Below, in pieces: positions 7,458-16,586 of a DNA stretch of 64,000 nucleotides; position 1 is the first letter of the stretch, and each line of letters begins with the position of its first letter. The stretch is from Actinomadura coerulea. GTDB taxonomy: Bacteria > Actinomycetota > Actinomycetes > Streptosporangiales > Streptosporangiaceae. Location: the NCBI RefSeq assembly GCF_014208105.1, contig NZ_JACHMQ010000001.1, positions 6,634,001 to 6,698,000 of the forward strand, read 5' to 3'. Position numbers and translations under genes: made by a program. Under the pieces are notes generated by a model that saw only the letters and a list, made by a program, of their open reading frames with translations, had not been told where the DNA came from and did not search any database.

Positions 7458-8879
7458 GTGGTCGCGAAGCTCCCAGACCAGAGCGCGGAGGACTACCAAC
7501 GCGGGCTTGGGACCCGCCAGATCCAGATGCTGGCCATCGGCGGGACGATCGGCACCGGGCTGTTCCTGGGTGCCGGGGAGAACATCGCCAAGGCCGGGCC
7601 CAGCCTGATCCTGACGTACGCCGTGGCGGGGCTGGCGCTGTTCTTCGTCATGCGGGCGCTCGGCGAGCTGCTGACGTACCGGCGGGCCGAGGGCGGGTTC
7701 GCCGGGTACGCCCGGGAGTTCCTCGGGCCGTTCTGGGGTTACGCCACGACCTGGACGTACTGGATCATCTGGGTGACGACCGGGATGGCGGAGCTGACCG
7801 CGGCCGGCAAGTACATCCAGAAGTGGTGGCCGGGCGTCGAGCAGTGGCAGACGGCGCTGGTGGCGCTGGTGGTGCTGTTCACGGTGAACCTGATCTCGGT
7901 GAAGCTCTTCGGGGAGCTGGAGTTCTGGTTCGCGATGATCAAGGTCGCGGCGATCGTGATGATGATCCTGGTCGGGCTCGGGGTGCTGGTCTTCGGGTTC
8001 AGCGACGCGGGGGACACCGCGCGGGTCGGGAACCTGTGGGACCACGGGGGCGTGTTCCCCGAGGGGGCCGGGGCCACGATCATGACGCTGCAGATGGTGA
8101 TGTTCGCCTACCTGGGCGTCGAGCTGGTGGGCGTGACGGCGAGCGAGGCCAAGGACCCGGAGAAGAACATCCCGCGGGCGATCAACGCGCTGCCGGTGCG
8201 GTTCGCGTTGTTCTACCTGGGGTCGCTGCTGGTGATCCTCGCGGTGGTGCCGTGGACGGCGTTCAAGGGCGGGGCGAGCCCGTTCGTGCTGGCGTTCGAC
8301 CGGATCGGCATCCCGGGCGGGGCGGACATCGTCAACTTCGTGGTGCTCACGGCGGCGCTGTCGTCGTGCAACGCGGGCGGGCTGTACTCGACGTCCCGGA
8401 TGCTGCGGACGGCCGGCGTCAACGGGGACGGGCCGAAGGTGCTCGGACGGCTCAACGGGCGCGGCGTGCCCGTGCTGACCGTCGTGATCTCCGCGCTGGT
8501 GATGGGCATCGGCGTGGTCGTCAACGCGGTGGTGCCGGAGAAGGCGTTCGAGTACATCACGTCGGTGTCGACGGGTGGGGCGCTGCTGGTGTGGACGGTC
8601 ATCCTGCTCGCGCACATGGCCTACCGGCGGCGGTCGGCGGCCGGGGAACTGCCCAAGGCGCCGTACCGGATGCCGTGGGCGCCGTACACGAGCTGGGCGG
8701 TGCTGGCGTTCTTCGCTTTCGTCACCGTGACGATCGCGTGGGAGGCCGACACGCGAATCGCGCTGTACGTGATGGCCGCCTGGGGGGCGCTGGTCGTGGT
8801 CGGCTGGCCGTTCGTCCGGCGCAACTCGCAGGAGGCGCGGGTCCCCGTTCCGCTCGCGGAGGAGAGCACGAGCGCCTGA
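7458..8879 (+). CDS. Amino-acid permease (APC superfamily, GabP/AnsP/CycA-like)
   Basis: A 473-aa membrane protein with about 12 helices, importing amino acids with protons. The signature IGGTIGTGLFLGAGENIAKAG (helix 1) and the following FFVMRALGELL match the amino-acid transporter family consensus. VMFAYLGVELVGVTASEAKDPEKNIP after the middle helices is the typical E-A-x-P loop. The start is GTG with GAGAGGAGG 7 bases upstream. The substrate cannot be assigned from sequence; GABA, proline, asparagine or serine carriers all look like this. It is a single-gene transcript, closed by a strong hairpin at 8887-8918. Confidence 0.9.
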   Translation: MVAKLPDQSAEDYQRGLGTRQIQMLAIGGTIGTGLFLGAGENIAKAGPSLILTYAVAGLALFFVMRALGELLTYRRAEGGFAGYAREFLGPFWGYATTWTYWIIWVTTGMAELTAAGKYIQKWWPGVEQWQTALVALVVLFTVNLISVKLFGELEFWFAMIKVAAIVMMILVGLGVLVFGFSDAGDTARVGNLWDHGGVFPEGAGATIMTLQMVMFAYLGVELVGVTASEAKDPEKNIPRAINALPVRFALFYLGSLLVILAVVPWTAFKGGASPFVLAFDRIGIPGGADIVNFVVLTAALSSCNAGGLYSTSRMLRTAGVNGDGPKVLGRLNGRGVPVLTVVISALVMGIGVVVNAVVPEKAFEYITSVSTGGALLVWTVILLAHMAYRRRSAAGELPKAPYRMPWAPYTSWAVLAFFAFVTVTIAWEADTRIALYVMAAWGALVVVGWPFVRRNSQEARVPVPLAEESTSA

Positions 8880-8886
8880 TGGGGGC

Positions 8887-8918
8887 ATCCCACGGCGGGG
8901 CGGCGCCCGCCGTGGGAT
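8887..8918 (+). terminator. Hairpin terminator after the permease
   Basis: Perfect 13-bp arms (8887-8899 and 8906-8918) with a 6-base loop, 7 bases after the permease stop. There is no U-tract, as is common for high-GC actinomycete terminators. Confidence 0.65.
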
Positions 8919-8954
8919 GATCCCCCATGGCGGTTCCTTCCTCCGGAGGCGCGC

Positions 8955-10652
8955 GTGACCAGCATGCTTGAGATCCGGGTGCGGTGGGTCCTGCTGGTCG
9001 TGGTGGGCGTCGCGAACGTCATCGGCTCGCTGGTGGTGCTGCTGTTCGCGACCTTCGTGGTGCCCGATCCGCCCCTGGACGACCGCGACCACGTGCATCT
9101 GGTCAACGCGGTGGCGTTCTTCAGCTATCCGGTCGTCGCGGCGCCGGCGGCGCTTCTGTGCGGTCTGTGGCTGTGGCGGCCGGTGGTCACGTTCGTCCGG
9201 GACGGGGGAGAACCCGACCGGCGGCAGCGCAGGGCCGTGCTGCTCGGGCCGCTGCGGCTGACGCTGCTCGTCGGGGCGCTGTGGGCGGTCGGGGCGCTCG
9301 GCTGGGCGGCGCTCGACCTGATGCTGTTCACCGGGCGGCTGGCGGTGAAGACGGGGCTGACCTGCCTGCTCGGCGCGGGCACGACCTGCACGATCGTCTA
9401 CCTGCTGTCGGAGCGGCTGCTGCGGCCGGCGGCGGCGCTGGTGCTGGGCGCGGAGCGCCCGAAGAGGCTCCGGCTGCCCGGGGTGACGACGCGGGTGATG
9501 CTCGCCTGGGCACTCGGGACGGCGATCCCGGTGTTCGGGCTGATCTGCGTCGCGATCGCCGCGCTGGCCTCGCCGGACATCAACGTCACCCAGCTCGCGA
9601 TCACGATCCTCGGACTCGGCGGCGCCGCGCTGCTGGCGGGGGTCTGCGTGATCTACATGGCGACGCGGGCGATCGCCGATCCGATCAAGGCGGTGCGCAG
9701 CGGGATGGCGCAGGTCGAGCGGGGGGACCTCGGCGCCGAGGTGGACGTGTACGACGCGAGCGAGGTCGGGCAGCTGCAGGCCGGTTTCAACCACATGGTC
9801 GCGGGGCTGCGGGAGATCGAGTGGCTGCGCGACCTGTTCGGGCGGCATGTCGGCGAGGAGGTCGCCGGCCTGGCGCTGGAGCGCGGCGTCGTCACGCTCG
9901 GCGGCGAGACGCGGGAGGTGGCGGTGCTGTTCGTGGACCTGACCGGGTCCACGCGGCTGGCCGACACGCGCGGCCCGGACGAGGTGGTGGGGCTGCTCAA
10001 CCGGTTCTTCGGCGTCGTGGTGTCGGCGGTGGCCAAGCACGGCGGCTGGATCAACAAGTTCGAGGGGGACGCGGCGCTGGCGATCTTCGGGGCGCCGACG
10101 CAGGTGGAGGACTCGGCCGGCGGGGCGCTCGGCGCGGCCCGCGAGCTGGCGGTGCGGCTGCGCGCCGAGGTGCCCATGCTGGACGCGGGGATCGGCGTGT
10201 CCGCGGGGCCGGTCGTGGCCGGGTACATCGGCGCGGAGGAGCGGTTCGAGTACACGGTGATCGGCGATCCGGTGAACGAGGCGGCCCGGCTCAGCGACCT
10301 CGCCAAGGACGAGGAGGGGCGGGTGCTCGCGTCGGCGACCGTGCTGGAGCTGGCGCACCTCGCCGAGTCCGACGAGTGGGACCTCGGGCGGTCGGTGACG
10401 CTGCGCGGGCGGAGCCGTCCGACACGGCTGGGCACGCCCCGCCGCCCTGCGCGTCCCGTGGTGCCCGCGCCGCGGCCCGAGCCGGAGGCGGGGCGGACGA
10501 GGCTCCCGCGCCCGCTCAGGCGCAGCAGGAGGCTGCTGTTCGGCGCGCTGGTGGTGGCGAAGGCGGCCAAGGGCGCGCGGGGCGGGGAGCCGGGGAGCGC
10601 GGAGGAGCCCGGAGGGCATTCCGGCGGTCCGGCCGTGTCTGACTCGTCCTGA
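8955..10652 (+). CDS. Membrane-bound class III adenylate cyclase with HAMP domain
   Basis: A 565-aa protein with six predicted helices in the first 230 residues, a HAMP linker (MATRAIADPIKAVRSGMAQVERGDLGAEV starts near 235), then a class III cyclase domain from about 305. Both metal aspartates are present (LFVDLTGST and FEGDAALAIFG), as is the adenine-binding Lys of NKFEGD. FEYTVIGDPVNEAARL carries the Asp and the transition-state Asn and Arg. It should make cAMP from ATP in response to membrane or ion cues. A basic Pro-rich tail of about 90 residues follows. Mycobacterial Rv1318c-type cyclases have the same layout. The start is GTG with GGAGG upstream. Confidence 0.92.
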   Translation: MTSMLEIRVRWVLLVVVGVANVIGSLVVLLFATFVVPDPPLDDRDHVHLVNAVAFFSYPVVAAPAALLCGLWLWRPVVTFVRDGGEPDRRQRRAVLLGPLRLTLLVGALWAVGALGWAALDLMLFTGRLAVKTGLTCLLGAGTTCTIVYLLSERLLRPAAALVLGAERPKRLRLPGVTTRVMLAWALGTAIPVFGLICVAIAALASPDINVTQLAITILGLGGAALLAGVCVIYMATRAIADPIKAVRSGMAQVERGDLGAEVDVYDASEVGQLQAGFNHMVAGLREIEWLRDLFGRHVGEEVAGLALERGVVTLGGETREVAVLFVDLTGSTRLADTRGPDEVVGLLNRFFGVVVSAVAKHGGWINKFEGDAALAIFGAPTQVEDSAGGALGAARELAVRLRAEVPMLDAGIGVSAGPVVAGYIGAEERFEYTVIGDPVNEAARLSDLAKDEEGRVLASATVLELAHLAESDEWDLGRSVTLRGRSRPTRLGTPRRPARPVVPAPRPEPEAGRTRLPRPLRRSRRLLFGALVVAKAAKGARGGEPGSAEEPGGHSGGPAVSDSS

Positions 10653-10769
10653 CGGGACCCGATGCGTATCGTCACCTTCGGTACACGGTCTGCTACCGAT
10701 CCGTAACTCGGGTGTCACCGGACGGTCCGAGGGTTGGGGCGGACAGCCCCGGCTCCCGAGAGGTGACTG

Positions 10770-11720
10770 ATGCACCGGCGGAATCGTCTCGCGCTCATCG
10801 CCGTCCTGGCCACCGCGGCCGTCGCCGTCCCGGTGGCGCCCGCCGGCGCCCGTCCGGGCCCCGACCCGGCCCTGTCCGTGCTGCCGGGCGCCCCGGAACC
10901 GCGCCCGCGCACCGCGCCGGCGCGGGCTCCGGATCCGGACGCCGGCGTCCTGGACGTCGCGCACCGCGGCGCGTCCGCGTACGCGCCGGAGAACACGCTC
11001 GCGGCGTTCCGGCACGCCGAGGCCGGGAAGGCCGACATGTTCGAGCTGGACGTCCAGGAGACGAAGGACCACCAGCTCGTGATCCTGCACGACACGACCC
11101 TCGCGCGGACGACGGACGCGGAGGAGGTCTACCCCGGCCGCGGGCCCTGGAAGGTCGCCGACTTCACCCTCGCCGAGATCGGGAGGCTGGACGCCGGCGG
11201 CTGGTTCTCGAAGCGGTACGCGGGCGAGCGCGTCCCGACGCTCGGCCGGGTGCTGGCCGCGATGCGCGGACGGGGCCTCGGCCTGCTGCTGGAGATCAAG
11301 AACCCGGAGCTGTACCCGGGCATCGAGCGGCGCATCGCGGCGGAGCTGAGGCGGTCCCCGTCGTGGCTCCGGTACGACCCGCGGGAGCGGCGCCTCGTCG
11401 TCCAGTCGTTCGACTGGGCCTCGGTGCGGCGGTTCCACGCCGTCCTGCCGAGGGTGCCGACCGGCCTGCTCGGTACCCCGAAGGCCGCGGATCTGCCGAA
11501 GCTCGCGAAGTACGCAGACCAGGTCAATCCGCCCTTCGGCGGCCTGACCGAGGACTACGTCGACGAGGTCCACGACGCCGGGATGGACGTGCTCACCTGG
11601 ACGGTCGACGACCCCGGCGACATGGAGCGGGCGATCGACCTCGACGTGGACGGGATCATCACCAACAGGCCCGACGTCCTGCACCGCGTGCTGGACGACT
11701 CCGCCGAGCGGGCGGCCTGA
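10770..11720 (+). CDS. Secreted glycerophosphodiester phosphodiesterase
   Basis: A 316-aa exported enzyme hydrolysing glycerophosphodiesters to glycerol-3-phosphate and an alcohol. The signal peptide covers residues 1-27 (RR, hydrophobic core, AGA). The GDPD core begins at VAHRGASAYAPENTLAAF (catalytic His65 and Arg66), with FELDVQETKDHQLVILHD supplying the metal-binding Glu/Asp and second catalytic His. LLLEIKNP and the C-terminal TWTVDDPGDM.RAIDLDVDGIITNRPD are typical. The start has GAGAGGTGA upstream. It ends 1 base from the stop of the LysR gene, so transcripts converge. It likely serves phosphate or lipid scavenging. Confidence 0.93.
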   Translation: MHRRNRLALIAVLATAAVAVPVAPAGARPGPDPALSVLPGAPEPRPRTAPARAPDPDAGVLDVAHRGASAYAPENTLAAFRHAEAGKADMFELDVQETKDHQLVILHDTTLARTTDAEEVYPGRGPWKVADFTLAEIGRLDAGGWFSKRYAGERVPTLGRVLAAMRGRGLGLLLEIKNPELYPGIERRIAAELRRSPSWLRYDPRERRLVVQSFDWASVRRFHAVLPRVPTGLLGTPKAADLPKLAKYADQVNPPFGGLTEDYVDEVHDAGMDVLTWTVDDPGDMERAIDLDVDGIITNRPDVLHRVLDDSAERAA

Positions 11721-11721
11721 T

Positions 11722-12603
11722 TCAGGCGGGCCACCGGCGCGCGCGGGCGATCAGCGCCCGCGCCGCCGGGCCGCGCGGCCCCTCGGCGCGCCAGGCCAGG
11801 GCGATCCGCCCGGTCAGCCGCGGCCGGACGACCGGGAGCGCGCGCAGGCCGTCCGGGCGGTCGCGGGCGGCGGACTCGGGCAGAACGGCGACGCCGAGGC
11901 CGTGCGCGGCGATCTCCGCGAGCACGGGCGGCTCGCCCGCCTCGAACGCCACGTGCGGGCGCAGGCCCGCGTCCGCGAAGGCCGCGTCGAGGACGGACCG
12001 CAGCCCGGTGCCCTTCGGCAGGCAGATCAGGCTCTCCCCGGCGAGGGCCCGCAGGGTGATCGTGGACCTGCGCGCCAGCGGGTGGGCGCGGGCGACGGCG
12101 GCCACGAGCTCCTGCTCGATGACGACCCGCGTCGCGAGGCCCTCGGGCGGGTCGGCGCCGAGGCTGAGGTACGCCAGGTCGATCCGTCCGGTGCGGAGCC
12201 CTTCGGTCAGCGCGGCGGAGTCCTCCTGGACGACGGTGATCTCCACGTCGGGGTGGTCGCGGTGGAAGCCGGCCAGCATCCCCGGCAGGTCGAGCGACCG
12301 GATCCAGTCGATCGTGCCGATCGTGACGTGCCCGCGGAGGAGGCCCGTCAGCTCGTCCACCGCCCGCCCGGCGCCCTCGACCGCCGCGAGCGCGGCCCGC
12401 GCGTAGGGCAGGACGGCGGCGCCGACCTCGGTCAGCCGGACGGTCCGGCCGGAACGGTCGAACAGCGGCTGGCCGAGCTCCCGCTCCAGCTGCCGGATCT
12501 GGGCGCTCACGCCGGGCTGGGCCACGTGCAGCCTCGCCGCGGCCCGGGTGAAGCCGGCCTCCTCCGCAACCGCCACGAAGTACTCAAGTTGCCGCAGCTC
12601 CAT
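11722..12603 (-). CDS. LysR-family transcriptional regulator
   Basis: A 293-aa regulator. The winged HTH is at the start (MELRQLEYFVAVAEEAGFTR, then AARLHVAQPGVSAQIRQLER), and the type-2 periplasmic-binding effector domain runs from about residue 90. The start at MELRQ is the usual LysR opening; 22 extra upstream codons are possible but unlike the family. The adjacent genes are a convergent GDPD and a divergent histidine kinase about 150 bases away, so no target is evident. Confidence 0.9.
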   Translation of the reverse strand: MELRQLEYFVAVAEEAGFTRAAARLHVAQPGVSAQIRQLERELGQPLFDRSGRTVRLTEVGAAVLPYARAALAAVEGAGRAVDELTGLLRGHVTIGTIDWIRSLDLPGMLAGFHRDHPDVEITVVQEDSAALTEGLRTGRIDLAYLSLGADPPEGLATRVVIEQELVAAVARAHPLARRSTITLRALAGESLICLPKGTGLRSVLDAAFADAGLRPHVAFEAGEPPVLAEIAAHGLGVAVLPESAARDRPDGLRALPVVRPRLTGRIALAWRAEGPRGPAARALIARARRWPA

Positions 12604-12759
12604 AACCGGACATGATAATCGCGGCGCTTCCCATCGCCCTGGCTTCTGAGTGACCGGTCGGTCCGGCAACCATTTCTTTTGCCGGTCTTGGCCGCATCGC
12701 TGCTGTTCAGAGGACTGATCCGGGCGTGTGCGGTGATTACCTCACCTGCGGGAGGTCGG

Positions 12760-14121
12760 GTGTACGGACGGCGCACATGGCCCATACGGGTGCGGATGAC
12801 CGTTATTGCCGGAACGGTCACCGCCGTGATCTGTGCCATCGTGACGACGCTGATCCTCGTGGAGGCGCGCGGCTCGGAGACCGACTCCTCCCGCGGCGAG
12901 GCGACCGCGGCGGCGCTCCGGTTGTCGTACGCGTTGCGGCGCGAGCCCGTGCCGCGGCGGATCGACGGGACGCCGGGCGTGATGCTCCAGGTCATGGACG
13001 AGGACCGGCGGGTGATCGCGGGGACGCCGGGCCGGGCGCCGGCCCTCCGGCCGCTCGCCCGCTTCGTCCCGTCGCAGACGCGCGTCTACTCCTCCCGGAA
13101 GGTCTGCTCGCCGGTGCGGCGCGACCGGTGCCTGTGGGTGATCGGCTTCCGCGTCTTCAAACCCGGCGGCGACTGGCTGATCTACGCCGCCGTCCCGATC
13201 GTCCCCTGGTACGTGAGCCCCGGACTGATCATGTTCCTGGCCAGCGTCTCGCTGCTGGTGATCCTGCTGGGCTGCCTGCGCGCGTGGGCGACGGTGGACC
13301 AGACCCTCGCCCCGGTGGACGCGATCCGCACCGAGCTGGCGGAGATCACCGCGTACCGGTCGGGCCGCCGGGTGACGGTGCCGGAGAGCCGGGACGAGAT
13401 CAGGAGGCTCGCGGAGGCCGCGAACGCGACCCTGGACCGGCTGGACAGCGCCCTCGAACGGCAGCGCAGCTTCACCTCCGACGCCTCCCACGACCTGCGC
13501 AGCCCGATCGCGGCCGCGCGCGCCCAGATCGAGGAGGCGCTGCTGTACCCCGACGACGTCGACTGGCCCCGGACGGCGCGGAGCGTCCTGCAGAGCCTGG
13601 AGCGGCTCCAGGCGATCGTGACGGACCTGTTGCAGCTCGCCCGGCTGGACGCCGCCGCCTGGCAGGAGGTCGAGACGATCGACCTCGGCGCGCTGGTCAC
13701 CATCGAGGTGGCGAGGTCGGAACGGACGAAGCGGATCGTCCCGCATCTCCAGGAGGGCGTGACGGTGCGCGGGGACCGGCTCAGGCTCGTCCGCCTGCTG
13801 ACGAACCTGCTGGACAACGCCGAGCGGCACGCCGAGTCGCGCGTCGACATCACGGTGGCGCGGGAGGGCGACACGGCCGTGCTCGAGGTCGTCGACGACG
13901 GTGCGGGCGTCGCCGAGAAGGACCGGGACCTGGTGTTCCAGCGCTTCGCCCGCCTGGAGGACAGCAAGGCCCGCGATCCGGGGGGCACCGGGCTCGGCCT
14001 GCCGATCGCCCGGGAGATCGCGCGGCTGCACGGCGGCAGCCTCACCATCGAGGACAGCGAGCGCGGCGCCCGGTTCGTCCTGCGGATACCGCGCAACCAC
14101 GGCGGCGGGCCGGGAGGCTAG
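12760..14121 (+). CDS. Two-component sensor histidine kinase (orphan)
   Basis: A 453-aa membrane kinase. Helix 1 lies about residues 14-35 and helix 2 about 150-170, enclosing a roughly 110-residue outer sensor. A HAMP-like linker follows, then the H-box SDASHDLRSPIAAARAQIE, N-box NLLDNAERHA, G1 VDDGAGV, F-box and G2 GTGLGLPIARE. The start is taken as GTG 12760 with GGGAGG 6 bases upstream; an in-frame ATG at 12679 is possible but has no good ribosome site. No response regulator adjoins it; a cyclase-like gene follows in the opposite orientation. Confidence 0.88.
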   Translation: MYGRRTWPIRVRMTVIAGTVTAVICAIVTTLILVEARGSETDSSRGEATAAALRLSYALRREPVPRRIDGTPGVMLQVMDEDRRVIAGTPGRAPALRPLARFVPSQTRVYSSRKVCSPVRRDRCLWVIGFRVFKPGGDWLIYAAVPIVPWYVSPGLIMFLASVSLLVILLGCLRAWATVDQTLAPVDAIRTELAEITAYRSGRRVTVPESRDEIRRLAEAANATLDRLDSALERQRSFTSDASHDLRSPIAAARAQIEEALLYPDDVDWPRTARSVLQSLERLQAIVTDLLQLARLDAAAWQEVETIDLGALVTIEVARSERTKRIVPHLQEGVTVRGDRLRLVRLLTNLLDNAERHAESRVDITVAREGDTAVLEVVDDGAGVAEKDRDLVFQRFARLEDSKARDPGGTGLGLPIAREIARLHGGSLTIEDSERGARFVLRIPRNHGGGPGG

Positions 14122-14225
14122 CGGGCCGCGGGGACGTCAGAAGCGGAGAAACCCGCGGCGGCGGTGCGCGCGGGCGCATGGCGGGCCGGGGCGGCCCGCG
14201 CGGGGGACGGGCCGGCGGACGGCGG

Positions 14226-15713
14226 TCAGCCCGCCGGATGGGCGGCCAGGCCGCGCAGGTGGATCCAGCCTTCGAGGTGCGACTCCTTCACCCGGCAGGT
14301 GATCCGCTCGTACTCGGCGGCGGCCACGTGGCCGGGACTCGGGACGATCACCGAGTCGTAGACGAACCGGGACGCGATGACGCCGAGGTCGGCGCCGGTC
14401 GCGGCGAGCCGGTCCTTGAGCGGGCCGGCGTCGAGGAGCCGGGCCGTCGTGATGATGGACGAGCCGGACACGCCAGGCGGGTCGGGCATCACGGGCCCGA
14501 CGTTCACCGCGACCCTGAGCTGGATGCGGACGGCCCCGGCCGCCCGGTGGTTGTGGCGGCGCAGCCGCAGGCCGAGCGAGACCAGCATGGGGTCGGTCAC
14601 GGTGGCCGTCGGGACCTGCGGCGGGATGACGATGAGCGCGCCGTCGCCGCGGTCCTCGACGTGGCAGGCGTCCCAGGGGATGCCCGACTCCTCGAACGCC
14701 TCGCGGAGGGCCCGGTACATGGCGCGGCGCACGCCGATCCGGTCGGCGTCGTTGCGGGCGGGCGAGCTGAACCCGGCCACGTCGGTGTACACGATGGTGC
14801 AGTTCTGGCCGGCCCAGGACGGGGTGTCGCCGCCCGGCAGCACCATGGGCTGCGTCGGGCTTTCCCAGGACGTCTCGACGACGGCCTCCAGGGCCTGCCG
14901 GAGGGAGCGGGCGGGCGCCCGGGAGTTGCCGGGCGGCAGGGAGCCGGCGGGCACGGTGCGGCACGGGACGGTCGGGGCCGCGTCGGACGCGGCGCTCGCG
15001 CCGTTGATCGCGGCGGCGGGCTCCACGACGCGGGTCGTGCCGCCGGCCCGCGGGTCGGGCACGGCGCAGGGGGCGGCCACCACGAACGGCCCGGCCATCG
15101 CGTACGGGTAGTTCGGGGTGACCGGCAGCTGCGCCACGGCGTACGGCTGCGGCGCCCCGTACTGCGCGGCGGGCCCGTACGGGTGCGCCGCGCCGCCGGG
15201 GGTCTGGGCGCGCCGCGGCGGCCGGCCCGGCCCCTGCTCGGTCATCCGGTCGTACATCTCGCGTTCGAGGACGGCGACCACGTGCGGGTGGTCGCTCAGG
15301 TAGGCGACGAACTCCTGCGTGGTCAGGCACAGGACGTGGAGCACGTCCATGGCGACGACGGTCGCCGAGCGCCGGCGCAGCAGCAGGGCGGCGCGCTCGC
15401 CGATGATGTCACCGGGCCCGCGGAAGGCGACGAAGCGCTCGCGTCCGTCGCGCTCCACGGAGATCCGCACCGAGCCCGACTTGATCACGAAGGTGTGGTC
15501 GGCGTCCTGGCCCTCGGTCCACAGCACGGCGCCGACGGGGTGGACGACCTCCCGCGCCCGCGCGAGGAAGGCGGCGCGCTCGGCGGTGGTGAGCCCGTTC
15601 CAGAAGCCGGGCCGCCGGGCGCCGTCGGCCCGCAGCCGGACGGACCGCTGCCGCGGGACGACCTCGTTGGGGACGATCTTGTCCGGGTCGTGGTGGCGGG
15701 CGTGCTCGTTCAT
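14226..15713 (-). CDS. Cyclic-nucleotide-binding domain fused to a cyclase-like domain
   Basis: A 495-aa cytoplasmic fusion. A Crp-type cNMP-binding domain covers about residues 35-150, with GDIIGERAALLLRRRSA matching the phosphate-binding cassette. A Pro/Ala/Tyr-rich linker runs from 160 to 290. A class III cyclase homology domain then begins at VYTDVAGFSS. It keeps two acidic metal positions (TDVAG and EDRGDGALIV) but lacks the usual Lys before the second and the N-x3-R of active cyclases, so it may be a sensor or pseudo-enzyme. Start ATG; upstream lies a long intergenic region. Confidence 0.82.
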   Translation of the reverse strand: MNEHARHHDPDKIVPNEVVPRQRSVRLRADGARRPGFWNGLTTAERAAFLARAREVVHPVGAVLWTEGQDADHTFVIKSGSVRISVERDGRERFVAFRGPGDIIGERAALLLRRRSATVVAMDVLHVLCLTTQEFVAYLSDHPHVVAVLEREMYDRMTEQGPGRPPRRAQTPGGAAHPYGPAAQYGAPQPYAVAQLPVTPNYPYAMAGPFVVAAPCAVPDPRAGGTTRVVEPAAAINGASAASDAAPTVPCRTVPAGSLPPGNSRAPARSLRQALEAVVETSWESPTQPMVLPGGDTPSWAGQNCTIVYTDVAGFSSPARNDADRIGVRRAMYRALREAFEESGIPWDACHVEDRGDGALIVIPPQVPTATVTDPMLVSLGLRLRRHNHRAAGAVRIQLRVAVNVGPVMPDPPGVSGSSIITTARLLDAGPLKDRLAATGADLGVIASRFVYDSVIVPSPGHVAAAEYERITCRVKESHLEGWIHLRGLAAHPAG

Positions 15714-16574
15714 CGGCCCACCCGCCCGGCGCCCGGCCGCGCGGGCGTCGGCGGGCCCGCCGGACTCGTGGGGTGGACGGCGGAGGTGGGGGACGGTACG
15801 TGCTGTCTGGACATGTCAGGGACCCCATGCCTCGAATCGCGACTCCGGAGTCCGCGGGCCGCCGGGTAGGTCCGGTATGGCCTGCGGGTGACCGGAGTCA
15901 CATCACCTATGGTCCGCACCGCGTGGTCGCGGTTAGACTAGATGAGTCCGCAGAGACGTTTTGGCAGGTCAGCGCGGATCTTTCTGCGTCTTCGCAGAGG
16001 ATGGGCGCGGATCGGCCGGGCTGTCTCGTGCGGCCCCGGGAGTCGCTCTCCGCTCTCCCTCCGATCGTCGTGGCTGCCAGACCTCTGATCGGCGGGAAGC
16101 GGCGGGCGACTCTGTTGCCTTCGCGGTATCGCCTCTTCTGTCTTCCCCGCCCGGTGCCGCCGCTTCTGGCGTCGCCGGACTCTCGTCTCCCCTTGCGGCC
16201 TCCCCGTGTGGCGCGTGCGGCCCTTCCCTCCACCGCCTGCGGCCGGCCCGTGTCCGCCTGCGGTTCGCCCCGGCCGTGGCGCGCCGTCCCCGACCCGGGC
16301 CTTCACCCTGTGTTCAACTTCATCTCTGCTCGGATGTGGCAACGCGTCTTGTTGCATCACGTCGTCTGCTAATCTGCTATGTAGCACATTACAACAGAGT
16401 CCGACGGTATGCAGCACTCTGGAAGCTACCGACGCGAGTTTTGGGCGATATGGCGGGGTCTGGTGGGCGGAGCGAAGATCAGATGTCCGGGACATGTAGC
16501 GTCGTGTCGGGGAGTGGGATGCCAGGTCCCCGTCTGCCATGTAGCATCCAGTTGGGTGGCATGCACTACTCAGA
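15714..16574. other. Long gene-free region with repeated ATGTAGC motif
   Basis: About 860 bases separate the cyclase-like gene from the XRE/DUF5753 regulator. Base composition falls compared with flanking genes and no frame has a credible product. Three copies of ATGTAGC occur at 16379-16385, 16494-16500 and 16539-16545, the last about 40 bases before the regulator start. The rest is pyrimidine-rich on the plus strand (for example 16100-16200). Confidence 0.5.
16379..16545 (+). promoter_or_regulatory. Three ATGTAGC direct repeats upstream of XRE regulator
   Basis: Copies at 16379, 16494 and 16539 precede the XRE/DUF5753 gene. They could be operators for autoregulation. The spacing is irregular and a 7-mer could recur by chance, so this is tentative. 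Confidence 0.3.
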
Positions 16575-16586
16575 GTGAGCGAACCA

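Noticed and set aside
7371..11684. A 1437-codon open frame on the minus strand opposite the permease, cyclase and GDPD genes
   Set aside because: It mirrors real plus-strand genes in high-GC DNA; its translation is His/Arg/Pro-rich with no domain, and it spans three unrelated genes.
12726..15869. Long plus-strand frame over the histidine kinase and cyclase-like genes
   Set aside because: It crosses two oppositely oriented real genes and has no recognisable protein features.
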